Assembly: GCF_003474385.1 (NCBI RefSeq)
Contig: NZ_QUCY01000009.1
Coordinates: 23,637 to 87,636 of the forward strand
From: Senegalimassilia sp003474385
GTDB lineage: Bacteria; Actinomycetota; Coriobacteriia; Coriobacteriales; Eggerthellaceae
Length of the DNA stretch: 64,000 nt
Reading direction: 5' to 3'
A model generated the notes under the pieces. It was not told the DNA's origin. It ran no database searches and worked only from the letters and a program-made list of their open reading frames with translations. Below are positions 17,541 through 26,347 of this stretch, piece by piece (the first letter of the stretch is position 1; the number at the start of each line of letters is the position of its first letter). Both the position numbers and the translations under genes were made by a program.

Positions 17541-18134
17541 CTATTGCATGCTCAAACGCCCGAAATCGTCCCACTCGCCGTAAAGCTTTCCTTGGCGCGT
17601 TGCTTCGATGAGACGATCGAGTCGTTTTCGGTATTCATCGGGCCGTGATCGTACTCGTTGGATATTGTCGGCCCGGACGCGCTGATAAAGTGGCGGAAAG
17701 CTCTTGAAGCGCGTCCACAAACGGGCTTTCTTGAGCTCCCCTTCTATGCCTTCGTAGATGCGGAAGCTGCGCGGGCCCATCGCGGGAAGGCAGGCGCGCC
17801 CAACATCTGTCATCTTGCCTAATCGCTCAAGACGCCGTACCCGCTCCTTGTTGAGCTCCGACCACGAGCTTCCTCGCGAGCGTGGCGTAAAGCGCTGAAG
17901 CGCGCCGCAGCCTTCGAAGGACTTCAGATGTCCATCTATCCATCCGAAGCAGAGAGCCTCTTCCACAGCATCCAAATAGGCGAAGGCATCCTCTGTGGGT
18001 CTACCGCGCTTCAGCTTGAGCCAGCATTCGCGCTCGCTGCCATGATTGTTTTCGAGCCAGCAACGAAATTCTTCCCGCGTATGCGCGATATCGACGTTTT
18101 CGAGCTCGTCGAATTCTCTTGGTTCAGCCGCCAT
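17541..18134 (-). CDS. YdeI/OmpD-associated family protein
   Basis: A 197-residue protein of the YdeI family: the N-terminal ANTAR-like domain with CWLKLKRGR and EALCFGWIDGHLKS, the conserved RFTPRSRGSSWSELNKERVRRL segment and a C-terminal helical basic part. Family members have been linked to tolerance of antimicrobial peptides and other stress, without a known reaction. It starts one base after the stop of an HxlR gene on the same strand, so the two form an operon and the regulator probably controls it. Confidence 0.8.
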   Translation of the reverse strand: MAAEPREFDELENVDIAHTREEFRCWLENNHGSERECWLKLKRGRPTEDAFAYLDAVEEALCFGWIDGHLKSFEGCGALQRFTPRSRGSSWSELNKERVRRLERLGKMTDVGRACLPAMGPRSFRIYEGIEGELKKARLWTRFKSFPPLYQRVRADNIQRVRSRPDEYRKRLDRLIEATRQGKLYGEWDDFGRLSMQ

Positions 18135-18135
18135 C

Positions 18136-18468
18136 TTAGAGTCCCAACTCCTCTTCTCCCCATTGCTTCATGGCGAGCAGGATGGGAATGAAGCTCTCGC
18201 CCTGCTCCGTTAGCGTGTACTCGACGCGTGGAGGCACCTCGCCGAAGTCGGTGCGCACGAGGAAACCATCATCCACGAGTTCCTTGAGCTGCTTTGAGAG
18301 CGTGGATTCGGATATGTTGCCGATGCAACGCCTAAGCTGCCCGAAATGCCTCACATCTTTGAGCGCAATGTAGAAGAGTATCTCGATCTTCCATTTGCCG
18401 CCAATCATGCGTTGAAGCATGGAAACCGACTTGCAGCGCTCTATCTCCTCGCCCTGCCTCCTTGCCAT
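18136..18468 (-). CDS. HxlR-family transcriptional regulator
   Basis: A 110-residue HxlR winged-helix protein (MIGGKWKIEILFYIALKDVR, SESTLSKQLKELVDDGFL, wing PPRVEYTLTEQG). Cys12 lies near the N-terminus in the position often used for redox sensing. It is the first gene of an operon with the YdeI-like gene and is divergent from a radical SAM gene. It is only distantly similar to the HxlR protein 2 kb away, so the two modules probably answer to different signals. Confidence 0.87.
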   Translation of the reverse strand: MARRQGEEIERCKSVSMLQRMIGGKWKIEILFYIALKDVRHFGQLRRCIGNISESTLSKQLKELVDDGFLVRTDFGEVPPRVEYTLTEQGESFIPILLAMKQWGEEELGL

Positions 18469-18585
18469 AAACCCAACTCCTATGTACTACAAAAAATATC
18501 AGTACTTCCAATTCTAGAGCTTCATTTGCATGATGGATGCGACAAGCCTAATCCTCATATGAGGATCCGAAGCAAGGAGCACATC

Positions 18586-19518
18586 ATGCATTACACGGGA
18601 ACAATCTGGAGGCCGCCCTATGAGGCCGATTCCCTCATCTTGGAAGCGACTGCGGGATGCACACATCGTGCTTGCAAATTCTGCACGCTCTACGACGAGC
18701 TTCCCTTCAAATTTAAAGCATCGGAACTATCCACGATAGAATCCGACCTCCTTGAGGCGCAGACATGGTTCCACGATCCGCTGTCGAAGATTGAGACGCG
18801 CCTTTTCAGCCTTCCAACATCCAAACGTTGCCGCGTCTTTCTTGCAGGTGCTAACCCGTTTGCCCTTAAGGCGAAGCGTCTGCTCGAGATTGCCGATCTC
18901 GTTCGCAAGTATTTTCCGTGGTGTAGGACAATCGGCTGTTTCGCGCGCGTGACAGATGTCGCCTCGAAAACAGGCGAGGAGCTTGCAGCCCTTCGCGAAG
19001 CGGGATACACCGGCCTCACCATCGGGATAGAGACGGGAGATGATGCCGCCCTTGCCTTCATGAACAAAGGTTACGCAGCGCAAGACATCATTGCGCAGTG
19101 TGCACGCCTGGATGCGGCGGACATCGCCTATGCCTTCTTTTATCTCGCGGGAATCTCAGGGAAAGGACGTGGTATCGAGGGCGCGCGGCTCACGGCGGCA
19201 GTCTGCAATCAAACGCGCCCCTCCCTCATCGGAGCGAACATGCTCACCATCTACAAAAACTCCGAGCTTTACCAGGAGATTCTGGCTGGCAACTGGGAGG
19301 AAGAAACGGAGATCGAGAAGTATCAGGAAATCAAAGCTCTCGTCGAAGGTCTGGAAATTCCCGTGGAATTCGCCATGCTCGGTGCATCGAATCCCGTGAT
19401 GTTACAAGGCAGATTGCTCAAGCAACGTGCGCAAATCGTTGCAACCCTCGACCGTGTGATAGAAGAAATCGGAGAGGACAAGCTGCGCCTCTATCGCACG
19501 AACCTGAAGCACCTGTGA
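18586..19518 (+). CDS. radical SAM protein, unknown substrate
   Basis: A 310-residue radical S-adenosylmethionine enzyme. The [4Fe-4S] motif is CTHRACKFC near residue 24, followed by the HemN/Elp3-like half-barrel segments GLTIGIETGDD and YAFFYLAG. There is no second Fe-S cluster motif and no B12-binding domain. Start ATG has AAGGAG 7 bases upstream; longer in-frame starts exist but overlap the divergent promoter. It is divergent from the HxlR-YdeI operon. Relatives of this compact type are widespread in gut anaerobes and uncharacterised to my knowledge. Confidence 0.82.
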   Translation: MHYTGTIWRPPYEADSLILEATAGCTHRACKFCTLYDELPFKFKASELSTIESDLLEAQTWFHDPLSKIETRLFSLPTSKRCRVFLAGANPFALKAKRLLEIADLVRKYFPWCRTIGCFARVTDVASKTGEELAALREAGYTGLTIGIETGDDAALAFMNKGYAAQDIIAQCARLDAADIAYAFFYLAGISGKGRGIEGARLTAAVCNQTRPSLIGANMLTIYKNSELYQEILAGNWEEETEIEKYQEIKALVEGLEIPVEFAMLGASNPVMLQGRLLKQRAQIVATLDRVIEEIGEDKLRLYRTNLKHL

Positions 19519-19574
19519 TGCGTTTGGGTATTCAAGCAAGCATTCCTTAATACCGTCGTTTCTCACGCATAACC

Positions 19575-20033
19575 TTATGCTGCACTTCCGAGCTCGCTGA
19601 GCGCCTTTAGGGTCGCGTCCACGTTCTCGGCATGCCAGTTCTTGTACCCACCTGCATACTGCGAGGCATAAATACCAGAAAGACGGCTGTCGCTCAGCCC
19701 CTTCTGCTGTGAGGTAAGACGGACGCTGCCGCCGCTCGTTTCGATGTCGATGATCACATTGAGCAGGTCGTTGGTAAGCTTCACGGATTCAATGTCTGCA
19801 TAGGGAACAACGAGTGAGACGTCCCGTTCCAACGTTCCCCAAAAGGACTCGAATGGAAGCAGGATGAGCTCGTTCTCGCACATCTGGAGAACCGCCACAT
19901 CCCATGTTTCGAAAAAGCGGACGATCTTTTCGCTCAGATCCCCCGCTGCGCCTTTGACGATGATGCACCTATCTTCCAGGGGTTCATATCCTGCTTCTAT
20001 CGCATATTCCCAAACCTTTTCCTCACGCGCCAT
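19575..20033 (-). CDS. hypothetical soluble protein
   Basis: A 152-residue acidic protein without signal peptide, membrane segment or recognised motif. The middle part (ILLPFESFWGTLERDVSLVV, then DIESVKLTNDLLNVIIDIET) has the alternating beta pattern of a PH-like domain, which is only a suggestion. Start ATG has AAAGGAG upstream. It follows the DUF6440-like gene on the same strand, 31 bases away, so they are probably cotranscribed. Confidence 0.65.
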   Translation of the reverse strand: MAREEKVWEYAIEAGYEPLEDRCIIVKGAAGDLSEKIVRFFETWDVAVLQMCENELILLPFESFWGTLERDVSLVVPYADIESVKLTNDLLNVIIDIETSGGSVRLTSQQKGLSDSRLSGIYASQYAGGYKNWHAENVDATLKALSELGSAA

Positions 20034-20064
20034 AACTATTCTCCTTTCATCAGAAGCGCTTTAT

Positions 20065-20262
20065 CTATTCTTCAACGGGAGTGACAATGGGATTGCCGTC
20101 CGCGTCTTGAAGCACGGTCATGCCTGTACAGCTGACGCCGGAGGATGCCATGAATCCTGTGAGCAGGTAGTTGACGCCTGTCTCGCGATCGACAAGGACA
20201 TAGGTGCGATTCTGAGCATCCTGCTGCTTGTAGGTCTCGATGAAACGGTCGTTGGTTGCCTT
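20065..20262 (-). CDS. small DUF6440-like protein
   Basis: A 65-residue protein with the pattern RFIETYKQQ, YVLVDRETGVNYL and the end GMTVLQDADGNPIV typical of the DUF6440 family (small proteins of phages, mobile elements and Firmicutes, function unknown). Start is the internal ATG at 20262, which has AGAGAAAGG just upstream; the longer open frame lacks such a site. Confidence 0.7.
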   Translation of the reverse strand, partial: KATNDRFIETYKQQDAQNRTYVLVDRETGVNYLLTGFMASSGVSCTGMTVLQDADGNPIVTPVEE

Positions 20263-20420
20263 CATGGGAAAACCTTTCTCTCTATAGTTGAAATGACGGG
20301 GATTGTTCGCTGCCACATTGGCCCGCAAGACTTGCCTGCGTATGAGCGGCTTGAATAATCTTCCTAGACCACACATTCGCATGCAAGCACGACGGTTTCA
20401 CAGAACGCCTGTTCAGAGGC

Positions 20421-20442
20421 CTTGTCAAAGCCTTTTGACAAG
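20421..20442. promoter_or_regulatory. inverted repeat with -35-like TTGACA before the XRE-membrane gene
   Basis: CTTGTCAAA (20421-20429) and TTTGACAAG (20434-20442) form a dyad whose right arm contains TTGACA, about 90 bases before the XRE gene. It is a probable promoter-operator for autoregulation. Confidence 0.5.
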
Positions 20443-20533
20443 CGTGTTAAAACCTTTCTACTGACACGTGGACTATCATTTGAATCAGCGCATGCTTAAC
20501 GGCGCTGCAAAGAGCATTGAGAGACATGGACAG

Positions 20534-21145
20534 ATGGAACTATCACGACAACTGAAAACCAGGAGAGAAGAGCAGGGGCTTTCCCAAGACGAGGTGGCGA
20601 AGGCGATATTCGTATCGCGCCAGACCATTTCGAATTGGGAGACAGACAAGACCTACCCAGACGTGCAAAGTCTGCTTCTGCTAAGCCAGCTGTACGACAC
20701 CTCCATAGACGAGCTTGTGAGAGGGGACGCTGGGAGGATCCAGCAGGTCGTCGAACGGGATTCACGCAAGATGAGGCTTCTGTCGTACGGGATGATCGGC
20801 TTTTCTTTGCTGGCCTTCCTTTTCCTGCTAGGTTTCTCGCTCGCTTGGCCGGAACCTTCCAGCTTTGCCCGCATGAGCAAGGGCAATATCGCAGGCGGGG
20901 TCACATTCATCGTGCTCTACGCCATCGGGTTCGGCATGGCCATCGCCATCGACCGCCTGAAGAAGAAGCACGACATCGTCACTTATCGTGAGATAGACAG
21001 GTTCCTCAAGGGGGAGATTGGAGAAGAGCCAGATTCGGAAGGGCTTGCGCGCAAGCATCCGGCTCTTGGCGTTGTGGTAAAGCTCCTCGGTGGCGCGGCG
21101 ATTGGGCTGCTTCTTGCAGGATTATTGCTTGCCCTCGGCGGATGA
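20534..21145 (+). CDS. XRE-family regulator with C-terminal membrane segments
   Basis: A 203-residue protein: an N-terminal Cro/C1 helix-turn-helix (LKTRREEQGLSQDEVAKAIF, residues 6-25, to DTSIDELV) joined to three hydrophobic helices (about residues 82-102, 117-137 and 180-201). This type of membrane-tethered regulator is common beside ABC exporters and stress genes in Firmicutes and Coriobacteriia. Start ATG chosen because the alignment-like N-terminus begins here; an earlier in-frame start exists. It may sense envelope state and control the sigma/ABC operon that follows, which is inference from position. Confidence 0.82.
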   Translation: MELSRQLKTRREEQGLSQDEVAKAIFVSRQTISNWETDKTYPDVQSLLLLSQLYDTSIDELVRGDAGRIQQVVERDSRKMRLLSYGMIGFSLLAFLFLLGFSLAWPEPSSFARMSKGNIAGGVTFIVLYAIGFGMAIAIDRLKKKHDIVTYREIDRFLKGEIGEEPDSEGLARKHPALGVVVKLLGGAAIGLLLAGLLLALGG

Positions 21146-21308
21146 GCCTTCTGTTCCACGTATAGAAGTTCGAGTAAACGCATAGAACTTTCGCCTGCGT
21201 TTCTACTCTATGTTCTCGAAAAAGTCACCTTGCCTAAAATAATTTGAAAAGAGTCGCACATAGAGTGCGCTTTTCACGTTATGCGTAATAGGAGGTGAGA
21301 TTCGGGGA

Positions 21309-21857
21309 ATGTCACAAGGCGAAACTCAGCAAGATAACGAAGATTGCAGCAGCGCTAACCAAGTCAACGTCAAAACAAATGCATCTATTTTGGCGGAAAA
21401 GTTCGCGGAAGATCATTACGACGAGGTATTCCGCTATTGCGCAAGGCGTCTTCCCACCAAAGAGGATGCCCAGGATGCAACGCAGGAGGTATTCCTCCGC
21501 CTTGTGAGGAGCCGTGCTCTTTACGAGAGCAATGACAAGCCACTCGCTTACCTCTACACGTGCGCACGTAACGTTTGTGCCGATTTCTACCGAAAAGGCG
21601 TCCCCGGCGATCTTCGAACGGATATCGAATGGGAAGACGTGCCTGACCCATCCACTAAGGACGGTTCTCAATGCATGAGCCTAGCGGAAGCCGTTGCGAG
21701 CCTTGCGCCGGAGGAGAGGGAAGTCATCGAGCTTCGCTACGGGCAAGACCTGAGCGTGGCGGATATCGCCCAGGTTCTAGGCGTGTCACGGTTTACGGTC
21801 TATCGAAGCTGCAAGCGAGCCTTGCGGTCGCTGAGGCTTGCAATTGGAGATGATTGA
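21309..21857 (+). CDS. ECF-type RNA polymerase sigma factor
   Basis: A 182-residue two-domain sigma factor: region 2 (DEVFRYCARRLPTKEDAQDA, EVFLRLV, PLAYLYTCARNVCADFYR) and region 4 (SLAPEEREVIELRYGQDLSV, followed by the helix-turn-helix DIAQVLGVSRFTVYRSCKRA). A hairpin (GAAAAG and CGCAC arms, about 21248-21275) and AGGAGGTG lie upstream; the ATG is 12 bases beyond that site, longer than usual. The next gene starts at the base after a one-base gap from its stop, so the pair is translationally coupled. Confidence 0.85.
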   Translation: MSQGETQQDNEDCSSANQVNVKTNASILAEKFAEDHYDEVFRYCARRLPTKEDAQDATQEVFLRLVRSRALYESNDKPLAYLYTCARNVCADFYRKGVPGDLRTDIEWEDVPDPSTKDGSQCMSLAEAVASLAPEEREVIELRYGQDLSVADIAQVLGVSRFTVYRSCKRALRSLRLAIGDD

Positions 21858-21858
21858 C

Positions 21859-22635
21859 ATGACGAATATAGAAGACGAGCTCAAAAGATTCTACGCAGAG
21901 AACACACCGCCTATCGATCCTGATGAAAAGCATCGGGTCGTGGAGATGGTGGCACGAGCGTCGCAGAAAGACAGCAGCGCGCCAACCGCTGAATCGATTT
22001 CTTTTCGGAGGTTCGTGCTCACGCAGGTCCGTTTCATCAATCCCATATGCTGGATCTTGCAGATCGCGCTTATCGCATGCGTGCTGATCACAGGTGACAT
22101 TTACAAGGCCTCAGAGATCCAGGCTCCTCTCGTCATGACATTCGCGATGCTCACAGTTGTGATAGCCATCCCATCTGCATTCAAGAGCTTCGAAAGCAAA
22201 ACTGCGGAACTGGAGCTCGCTTGTAGATTCAATAGCGCTCAAGTGCTCGCGTCGAGGCTCATCATCTTCGGGCTCGCAGACGTGCTTTGGTTCTCAATCA
22301 TCATCGCGGCAATGCCATCGTTTGCGACAAGCGATCCCTTCAGCATCTTCCTCTACGCATCTACGCCGTTCTTCTTGTTCTGTGCTCTGTGCTTCTACTT
22401 AGCACGCATTGCAAACAGACACGTGACAAGAGCGGCAATTGCTGCAGCAACGGTCTTGGTTGTCGTGCTCTGGCAGTCAATAGGCTTGTTCCCGCACTGG
22501 TATAGCGAGCTCTCATGGGGCACCTGGATGATAGCCCTCGTCCTCTCCATTGCCCTTGCCGCGTTCGAGCTTCGCCGACTCATTGGCGATATGAGCTTCG
22601 CCATAGCTCCGAGCTGCGCTCATAGCGTTCGATGA
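21859..22635 (+). CDS. polytopic membrane protein, possible anti-sigma or ABC partner
   Basis: A 258-residue protein with a 55-residue soluble N-terminus (ERFY-type start MTNIEDELKRFYAENTPPID) and six predicted transmembrane helices (about 63-83, 90-108, 125-150, 155-178, 190-208 and 220-240). It is coupled to the sigma factor gene upstream and followed by an ABC ATPase. Position suggests an anti-sigma-like membrane sensor, but I see no zinc anti-sigma motif. Start ATG has GGAG 7 bases upstream. Confidence 0.7.
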   Translation: MTNIEDELKRFYAENTPPIDPDEKHRVVEMVARASQKDSSAPTAESISFRRFVLTQVRFINPICWILQIALIACVLITGDIYKASEIQAPLVMTFAMLTVVIAIPSAFKSFESKTAELELACRFNSAQVLASRLIIFGLADVLWFSIIIAAMPSFATSDPFSIFLYASTPFFLFCALCFYLARIANRHVTRAAIAAATVLVVVLWQSIGLFPHWYSELSWGTWMIALVLSIALAAFELRRLIGDMSFAIAPSCAHSVR

Positions 22636-22689
22636 CCTCAACATCCACATTTCTGCAAGTAAACACAAACAACAATCGAAAGGGATCAT

Positions 22690-23637
22690 ATGGAACTGAA
22701 ACTTGACCGACTGACCAAACAGTTCGGCTCAGCAATCGCTGTCGACCGTTTGAGCGCGACCCTCACGCCGGGCGTTTACGGTCTTCTAGGCGCGAACGGG
22801 GCAGGCAAGACCACGCTCATGCGCATGATATGCGATGTATTGAAGCCGACTTCTGGAAGCGTCGTCTGGAACGGCGTGCCCATCGAGCGATTGGGCGAGC
22901 GCTACCGCAGCGTGCTTGGATACCTTCCCCAGGACTTCGGATACTACCCTGATTTCACGGCGCTCGACTTCATGCTGTACCTCTCCGCGCTGAAAGGATT
23001 GGATTCGAAAGCCGCTAAGCGAAGGTCGATGGAATTACTTGATCTCGTCGGACTTGCAGGGGTGGCTAAGCGCAAGGTGAAGACGTTTTCCGGAGGGATG
23101 AAGCAGCGCCTCGGCATCGCGCAGGCGGTCATAAACGACCCGCAAGTGCTCGTTCTTGACGAACCCACTGCGGGGCTTGATCCTAAGGAGCGCGTTCGTT
23201 TTCGAAACCTAATATCGGCGCTCGCTCAGGACAAGGTGGTCATCCTTTCCACACACATCGTCTCCGATGTCGAGTACATAGCAGATGAAATCCTCATCAT
23301 GCGCGCAGGGCAGATCGTCGCAACGGGAACCGTCGAAGAGATACTCGCGCAGGTATCCGGCGTTGTGTGGGAATGCGCAGTCACTCCGCGCGAGGCGGAT
23401 GCCATGTCTGCCCGCATGGCCGTCGGCAACGTAAGGTACGACCACAACGGCATGGCGGTCGTGCGGATCGTCTCGGATGTGCCGCCACATGAAAGCGGCC
23501 GCCTCGTCGAGCCGACGCTAGAGGATGTGTATCTCTACATCTTCCAAGAAGGTTCAGAAGACGCATCCGGCGATTTCGCCCGACCCAGAAGCCACACAAA
23601 TCCACGCAGCGCGAGAAGAGGAGGACGCCGTGGGTAG
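22690..23637 (+). CDS. ABC transporter ATP-binding protein
   Basis: A 315-residue ATPase subunit of an ABC-2-type exporter. Walker A GANGAGKTT (about residues 34-42), Q-loop YLPQDFG, signature FSGGMKQRLG, Walker B VLVLDEPTAGLDP and H-loop STHIVSDVE are all intact. A C-terminal extension of about 90 residues ends in a basic stretch overlapping the permease start. It belongs to the operon sigma factor, membrane protein, ATPase, permease. Substrate is unknown; peptides or bacteriocin-type compounds are common for this type. Confidence 0.93.
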   Translation: MELKLDRLTKQFGSAIAVDRLSATLTPGVYGLLGANGAGKTTLMRMICDVLKPTSGSVVWNGVPIERLGERYRSVLGYLPQDFGYYPDFTALDFMLYLSALKGLDSKAAKRRSMELLDLVGLAGVAKRKVKTFSGGMKQRLGIAQAVINDPQVLVLDEPTAGLDPKERVRFRNLISALAQDKVVILSTHIVSDVEYIADEILIMRAGQIVATGTVEEILAQVSGVVWECAVTPREADAMSARMAVGNVRYDHNGMAVVRIVSDVPPHESGRLVEPTLEDVYLYIFQEGSEDASGDFARPRSHTNPRSARRGGRRG

Positions 23638-24883
23638 CCTTATCAGATTCGAGCTCAAGAAGATATGTTCGCAGCGCGTAACGCAGGTGGCGGTCTTAGC
23701 CATCGCAGCCCTTCTTGCGTGGGTCACCACGTTTAATATCACCTCGCAGTTCGCCCTTGATCCCAATGCTGTCGGATCAGAATTCGAGGGCACTTCCGCC
23801 ATCGCTCAACAGAAGGAGAATGCGGACGCGCTCACAGGACCCATCACCAACGAGGCAGCAACCGATGCCATACGAGAATGGAAGACCTTCATGGAGGGAG
23901 ACGAGATAGCTGCGCAATACCAATGGGGCGGCTCGACCATGGGGACGGATGCAGAGGCCTATTGGGACTTTTACGCGCCGCGTACGAACTACCTCTCGCT
24001 CATCGTAGGTCCCTGGATGCAGGGTTTCGAGATGCCGGTATCCGTGGCCTCGCGCATCGACACGAACGTAACGCTTGACCTATACGGACAAGCGCGCCAA
24101 AAAGCGGCCTCGGAGCTGGCAGGCGGAAACCAAGCCTTCGCTTACTCGGAGGCAGAACGGGCCTTTTGGAAGGAGAAGGCAAGTAATGTTCAGACTCCCG
24201 TTGAGTACGGATATGCGGGCGGCTGGCTCGATTTCTTCGACATTTCGGCTTTCCTTATCTTCGCGCTCATCGTGTGCGCCATCGCCTGTGCGAGCGTGTT
24301 CAACATTGAATATCGCGAGAAGACAGATGCGGTTCTGCTTTCGACGAAGCTCGGTAAATCGAAGCTGGGTGCCGCCAAGGCGATCGCTTCGATCATTGTG
24401 GCAAGCGTTGTGTACATCATTATGCTCGCGGTCTTGCTCGGAGTGCCGCTCGTATTCTTCGGAGCAGAGGGCGCGGGCCTCCCCCTGCAACTGCGAGAGC
24501 TTTGCAATACCTACGACTTAAGCTTAGGCGCTGCGGTGCTGGCCTTATGCGTTGTCGGCTACCTCGTTATGCTGGGGTTGCTCGGGATCACCCTGCTGCT
24601 CTCCTCTAAGATGCGCTCTTCCATGGGGATACTTGCCATCATCGCCGCCATCGTGATCGTGCCGATGATGATGTCCAACTTGCACAACAACATCGCGAAC
24701 CATGTGCTGTTCCTATTCCCGTTCCTGGCGCTCGATGCGAATAACTTCTTCGACATGGTTTCCTATTCAATCGGACCTCTGGTCATTGAATACCCCGTTG
24801 TGCTGGCGATCTTCTACGCGGCGCTGTTCGTGATAGGAACTCTGCTATCTAGGCGTTGCTTCAGCAAACACCAGGTAGCCTGA
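23630..24883 (+). CDS. ABC-2-type permease
   Basis: A 417-residue membrane subunit partnered with the preceding ATPase. The first helix (about residues 17-37) is followed by a large extracytoplasmic domain of about 170 residues (37-205), then five or six helices to the C-terminus, a topology known from lantibiotic/antimicrobial-peptide exporters and DUF-type permeases. Start is GTG with AGAGGAGG upstream; it overlaps the ATPase gene by 8 bases. A hairpin terminator follows. Confidence 0.85.
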   Translation: MGSLIRFELKKICSQRVTQVAVLAIAALLAWVTTFNITSQFALDPNAVGSEFEGTSAIAQQKENADALTGPITNEAATDAIREWKTFMEGDEIAAQYQWGGSTMGTDAEAYWDFYAPRTNYLSLIVGPWMQGFEMPVSVASRIDTNVTLDLYGQARQKAASELAGGNQAFAYSEAERAFWKEKASNVQTPVEYGYAGGWLDFFDISAFLIFALIVCAIACASVFNIEYREKTDAVLLSTKLGKSKLGAAKAIASIIVASVVYIIMLAVLLGVPLVFFGAEGAGLPLQLRELCNTYDLSLGAAVLALCVVGYLVMLGLLGITLLLSSKMRSSMGILAIIAAIVIVPMMMSNLHNNIANHVLFLFPFLALDANNFFDMVSYSIGPLVIEYPVVLAIFYAALFVIGTLLSRRCFSKHQVA

Positions 24884-24894
24884 CGGATAATAAG

Positions 24895-24934
24895 GCGATG
24901 CTGCCCGTATGGTTATTTGAACAGGCAGCATCGC
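24895..24934. terminator. hairpin terminator between convergent genes
   Basis: GCGATGCTGCC (24895-24905) pairs with GGCAGCATCGC (24924-24934). It lies between the permease gene and a convergent minus-strand gene and may serve both. No long U-run is present. Confidence 0.6.
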
Positions 24935-24953
24935 TCATAGCAAGCTCTCTAAT

Positions 24954-25619
24954 TCACTCCCAATGACCACCAACGACTTTCGTTTCCCAATGTCCCTCTT
25001 CCTTATGGCTAACTGTGTTGTAGCCGGTGACTATTTGACGGATTTCGCTATGATGCCCTGATCCTTCACCGGCCTTCATGTGCTCTTTCGCATGGGCGGA
25101 GGTGTTGCCGGTAATGTCGGTTCCGCAGATGTTGCAGATGGAGACCTCCACCGTGCTATAAATGGGAACGCTTTCAGTCCAGGCTTCCCTGTCAACGACC
25201 CATACGCGCTCTGTGTCCTCCACCCATTTCTTCTGTGAGGCGCTCTGGGACGGAACTGCTGAGTTTCCTTTTGGTTCGCCCGTAGACCTTTGATGTTGTG
25301 CATCCTCGGCAGAACCCTGGGAAGGCGCAGCTTTACCCTGGGCTGTTGCTTCGTCGCCGGATATGCTCTCGGCCTTCTCTGTCCCCGTCTCGTCATCCGC
25401 CTCTTGCCCAATAGACTCTGTTTCGGCTTCTGGCAAGTCAACGTTCTCGACCACGCCGTCAGCCGCATCGGCGACCGCCTGGTTCGCGCCTATTCCTCCA
25501 ACGCTGGCGATGCCCGAGCATGACACGAGCGTGATGCCGACAGCAAACACCAAGCCGATAATGACGCATGCTATCGCCCACTTGACCTTATTGTCTCTAA
25601 CCATCTCTTTGACCTTCAT
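24954..25619 (-). CDS. secreted or lipid-anchored protein with a Cys2-His2-like site
   Basis: A 221-residue exported protein. A transmembrane or signal segment (about residues 13-33) ends in LVSC, a plausible lipobox. A long acidic, Ser/Glu-rich linker (about 40-130) leads to a C-terminal domain with ICNICGTDI and HAKEHMKAGEGSGHHSE, a Cys-x2-Cys plus His pattern that could bind zinc, and a final GHWETKVVGGHWE with repeated His-Trp. I do not recognise the family by name. I chose the second of two close ATGs, 8 bases from AGGAAGG. It could act in the envelope around transfer. Confidence 0.65.
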   Translation of the reverse strand: MKVKEMVRDNKVKWAIACVIIGLVFAVGITLVSCSGIASVGGIGANQAVADAADGVVENVDLPEAETESIGQEADDETGTEKAESISGDEATAQGKAAPSQGSAEDAQHQRSTGEPKGNSAVPSQSASQKKWVEDTERVWVVDREAWTESVPIYSTVEVSICNICGTDITGNTSAHAKEHMKAGEGSGHHSEIRQIVTGYNTVSHKEEGHWETKVVGGHWE

Positions 25620-25675
25620 CTGCATCACCTTCCTACATGAAGCGGAATACCGCTTTGATAAGCCAACGCACGAAG

Positions 25676-26242
25676 CTACCAACCAACTTCATCGATATCT
25701 CCCCAATCCTGCTCGCACTCTTTATCGCTTTCGGCCTGCGCTTTCGCATGCGCGCTCACGCACGCGGAAACCGTCTCCCTATCCACGCCCGGAATGTCCG
25801 GCGATTCTTCCCCGCTTATAACCTGCATGTATTCGTAGAGCTCTGCTATCCGAGCATGCAGCCCGGCAGATGACGTTCCCGTGCATTCGTAAGCTGCCTC
25901 GTCAAAGCTCTGGAGGTCTATCAGGTGGCCGAGCACCCGCTTGATGATCGCCTCGCCATCGACCACCACGAGCTCAACATGCTCAAGCTCCTCGGCCGAG
26001 GAAAGGAGAAAACGCCATCCTTTCGTCCGCCTTGCGACCGGAATCTCGTCGCCTTCATCCTCGTGTTCGCCGCATGCCTGATAGCTGTGGGCGGCAAGCC
26101 AGAGTCCTCCCTCTCCCAAGCGATCGAAGCGAACCTCGAAGTTCGTGAGCATGTTGGCTTTGCCGAGGGGAAGTCCTGCCGTGAACGCGGATGTGTCGAA
26201 CACGTCGAGCCTCTGGTCGTCGTAGGTGATCTTCACTATCAT
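25676..26242 (-). CDS. hypothetical ICE protein downstream of the relaxase
   Basis: A 188-residue acidic soluble protein. The first half looks like a beta-rich domain (MIVKITYDDQRLDVFDTSAF), the second half is helical and ends in a strongly acidic tail (CEQDWGDIDEV). No motif is recognised. It follows MobC and relaxase on the same strand and is probably part of the mobilisation transcript. Start ATG has AAAGGGG upstream. Confidence 0.62.
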   Translation of the reverse strand: MIVKITYDDQRLDVFDTSAFTAGLPLGKANMLTNFEVRFDRLGEGGLWLAAHSYQACGEHEDEGDEIPVARRTKGWRFLLSSAEELEHVELVVVDGEAIIKRVLGHLIDLQSFDEAAYECTGTSSAGLHARIAELYEYMQVISGEESPDIPGVDRETVSACVSAHAKAQAESDKECEQDWGDIDEVGW

Positions 26243-26347
26243 CTGCCACCCCTTTCCCTCGCCCTTGCGCGTTCCGCTTCCTGCTCGCGGACTCGCTGGC
26301 TGGAACCCTGGTTCCCGCGCATCCTCGTCGCAACGGCAGCCGGATCG

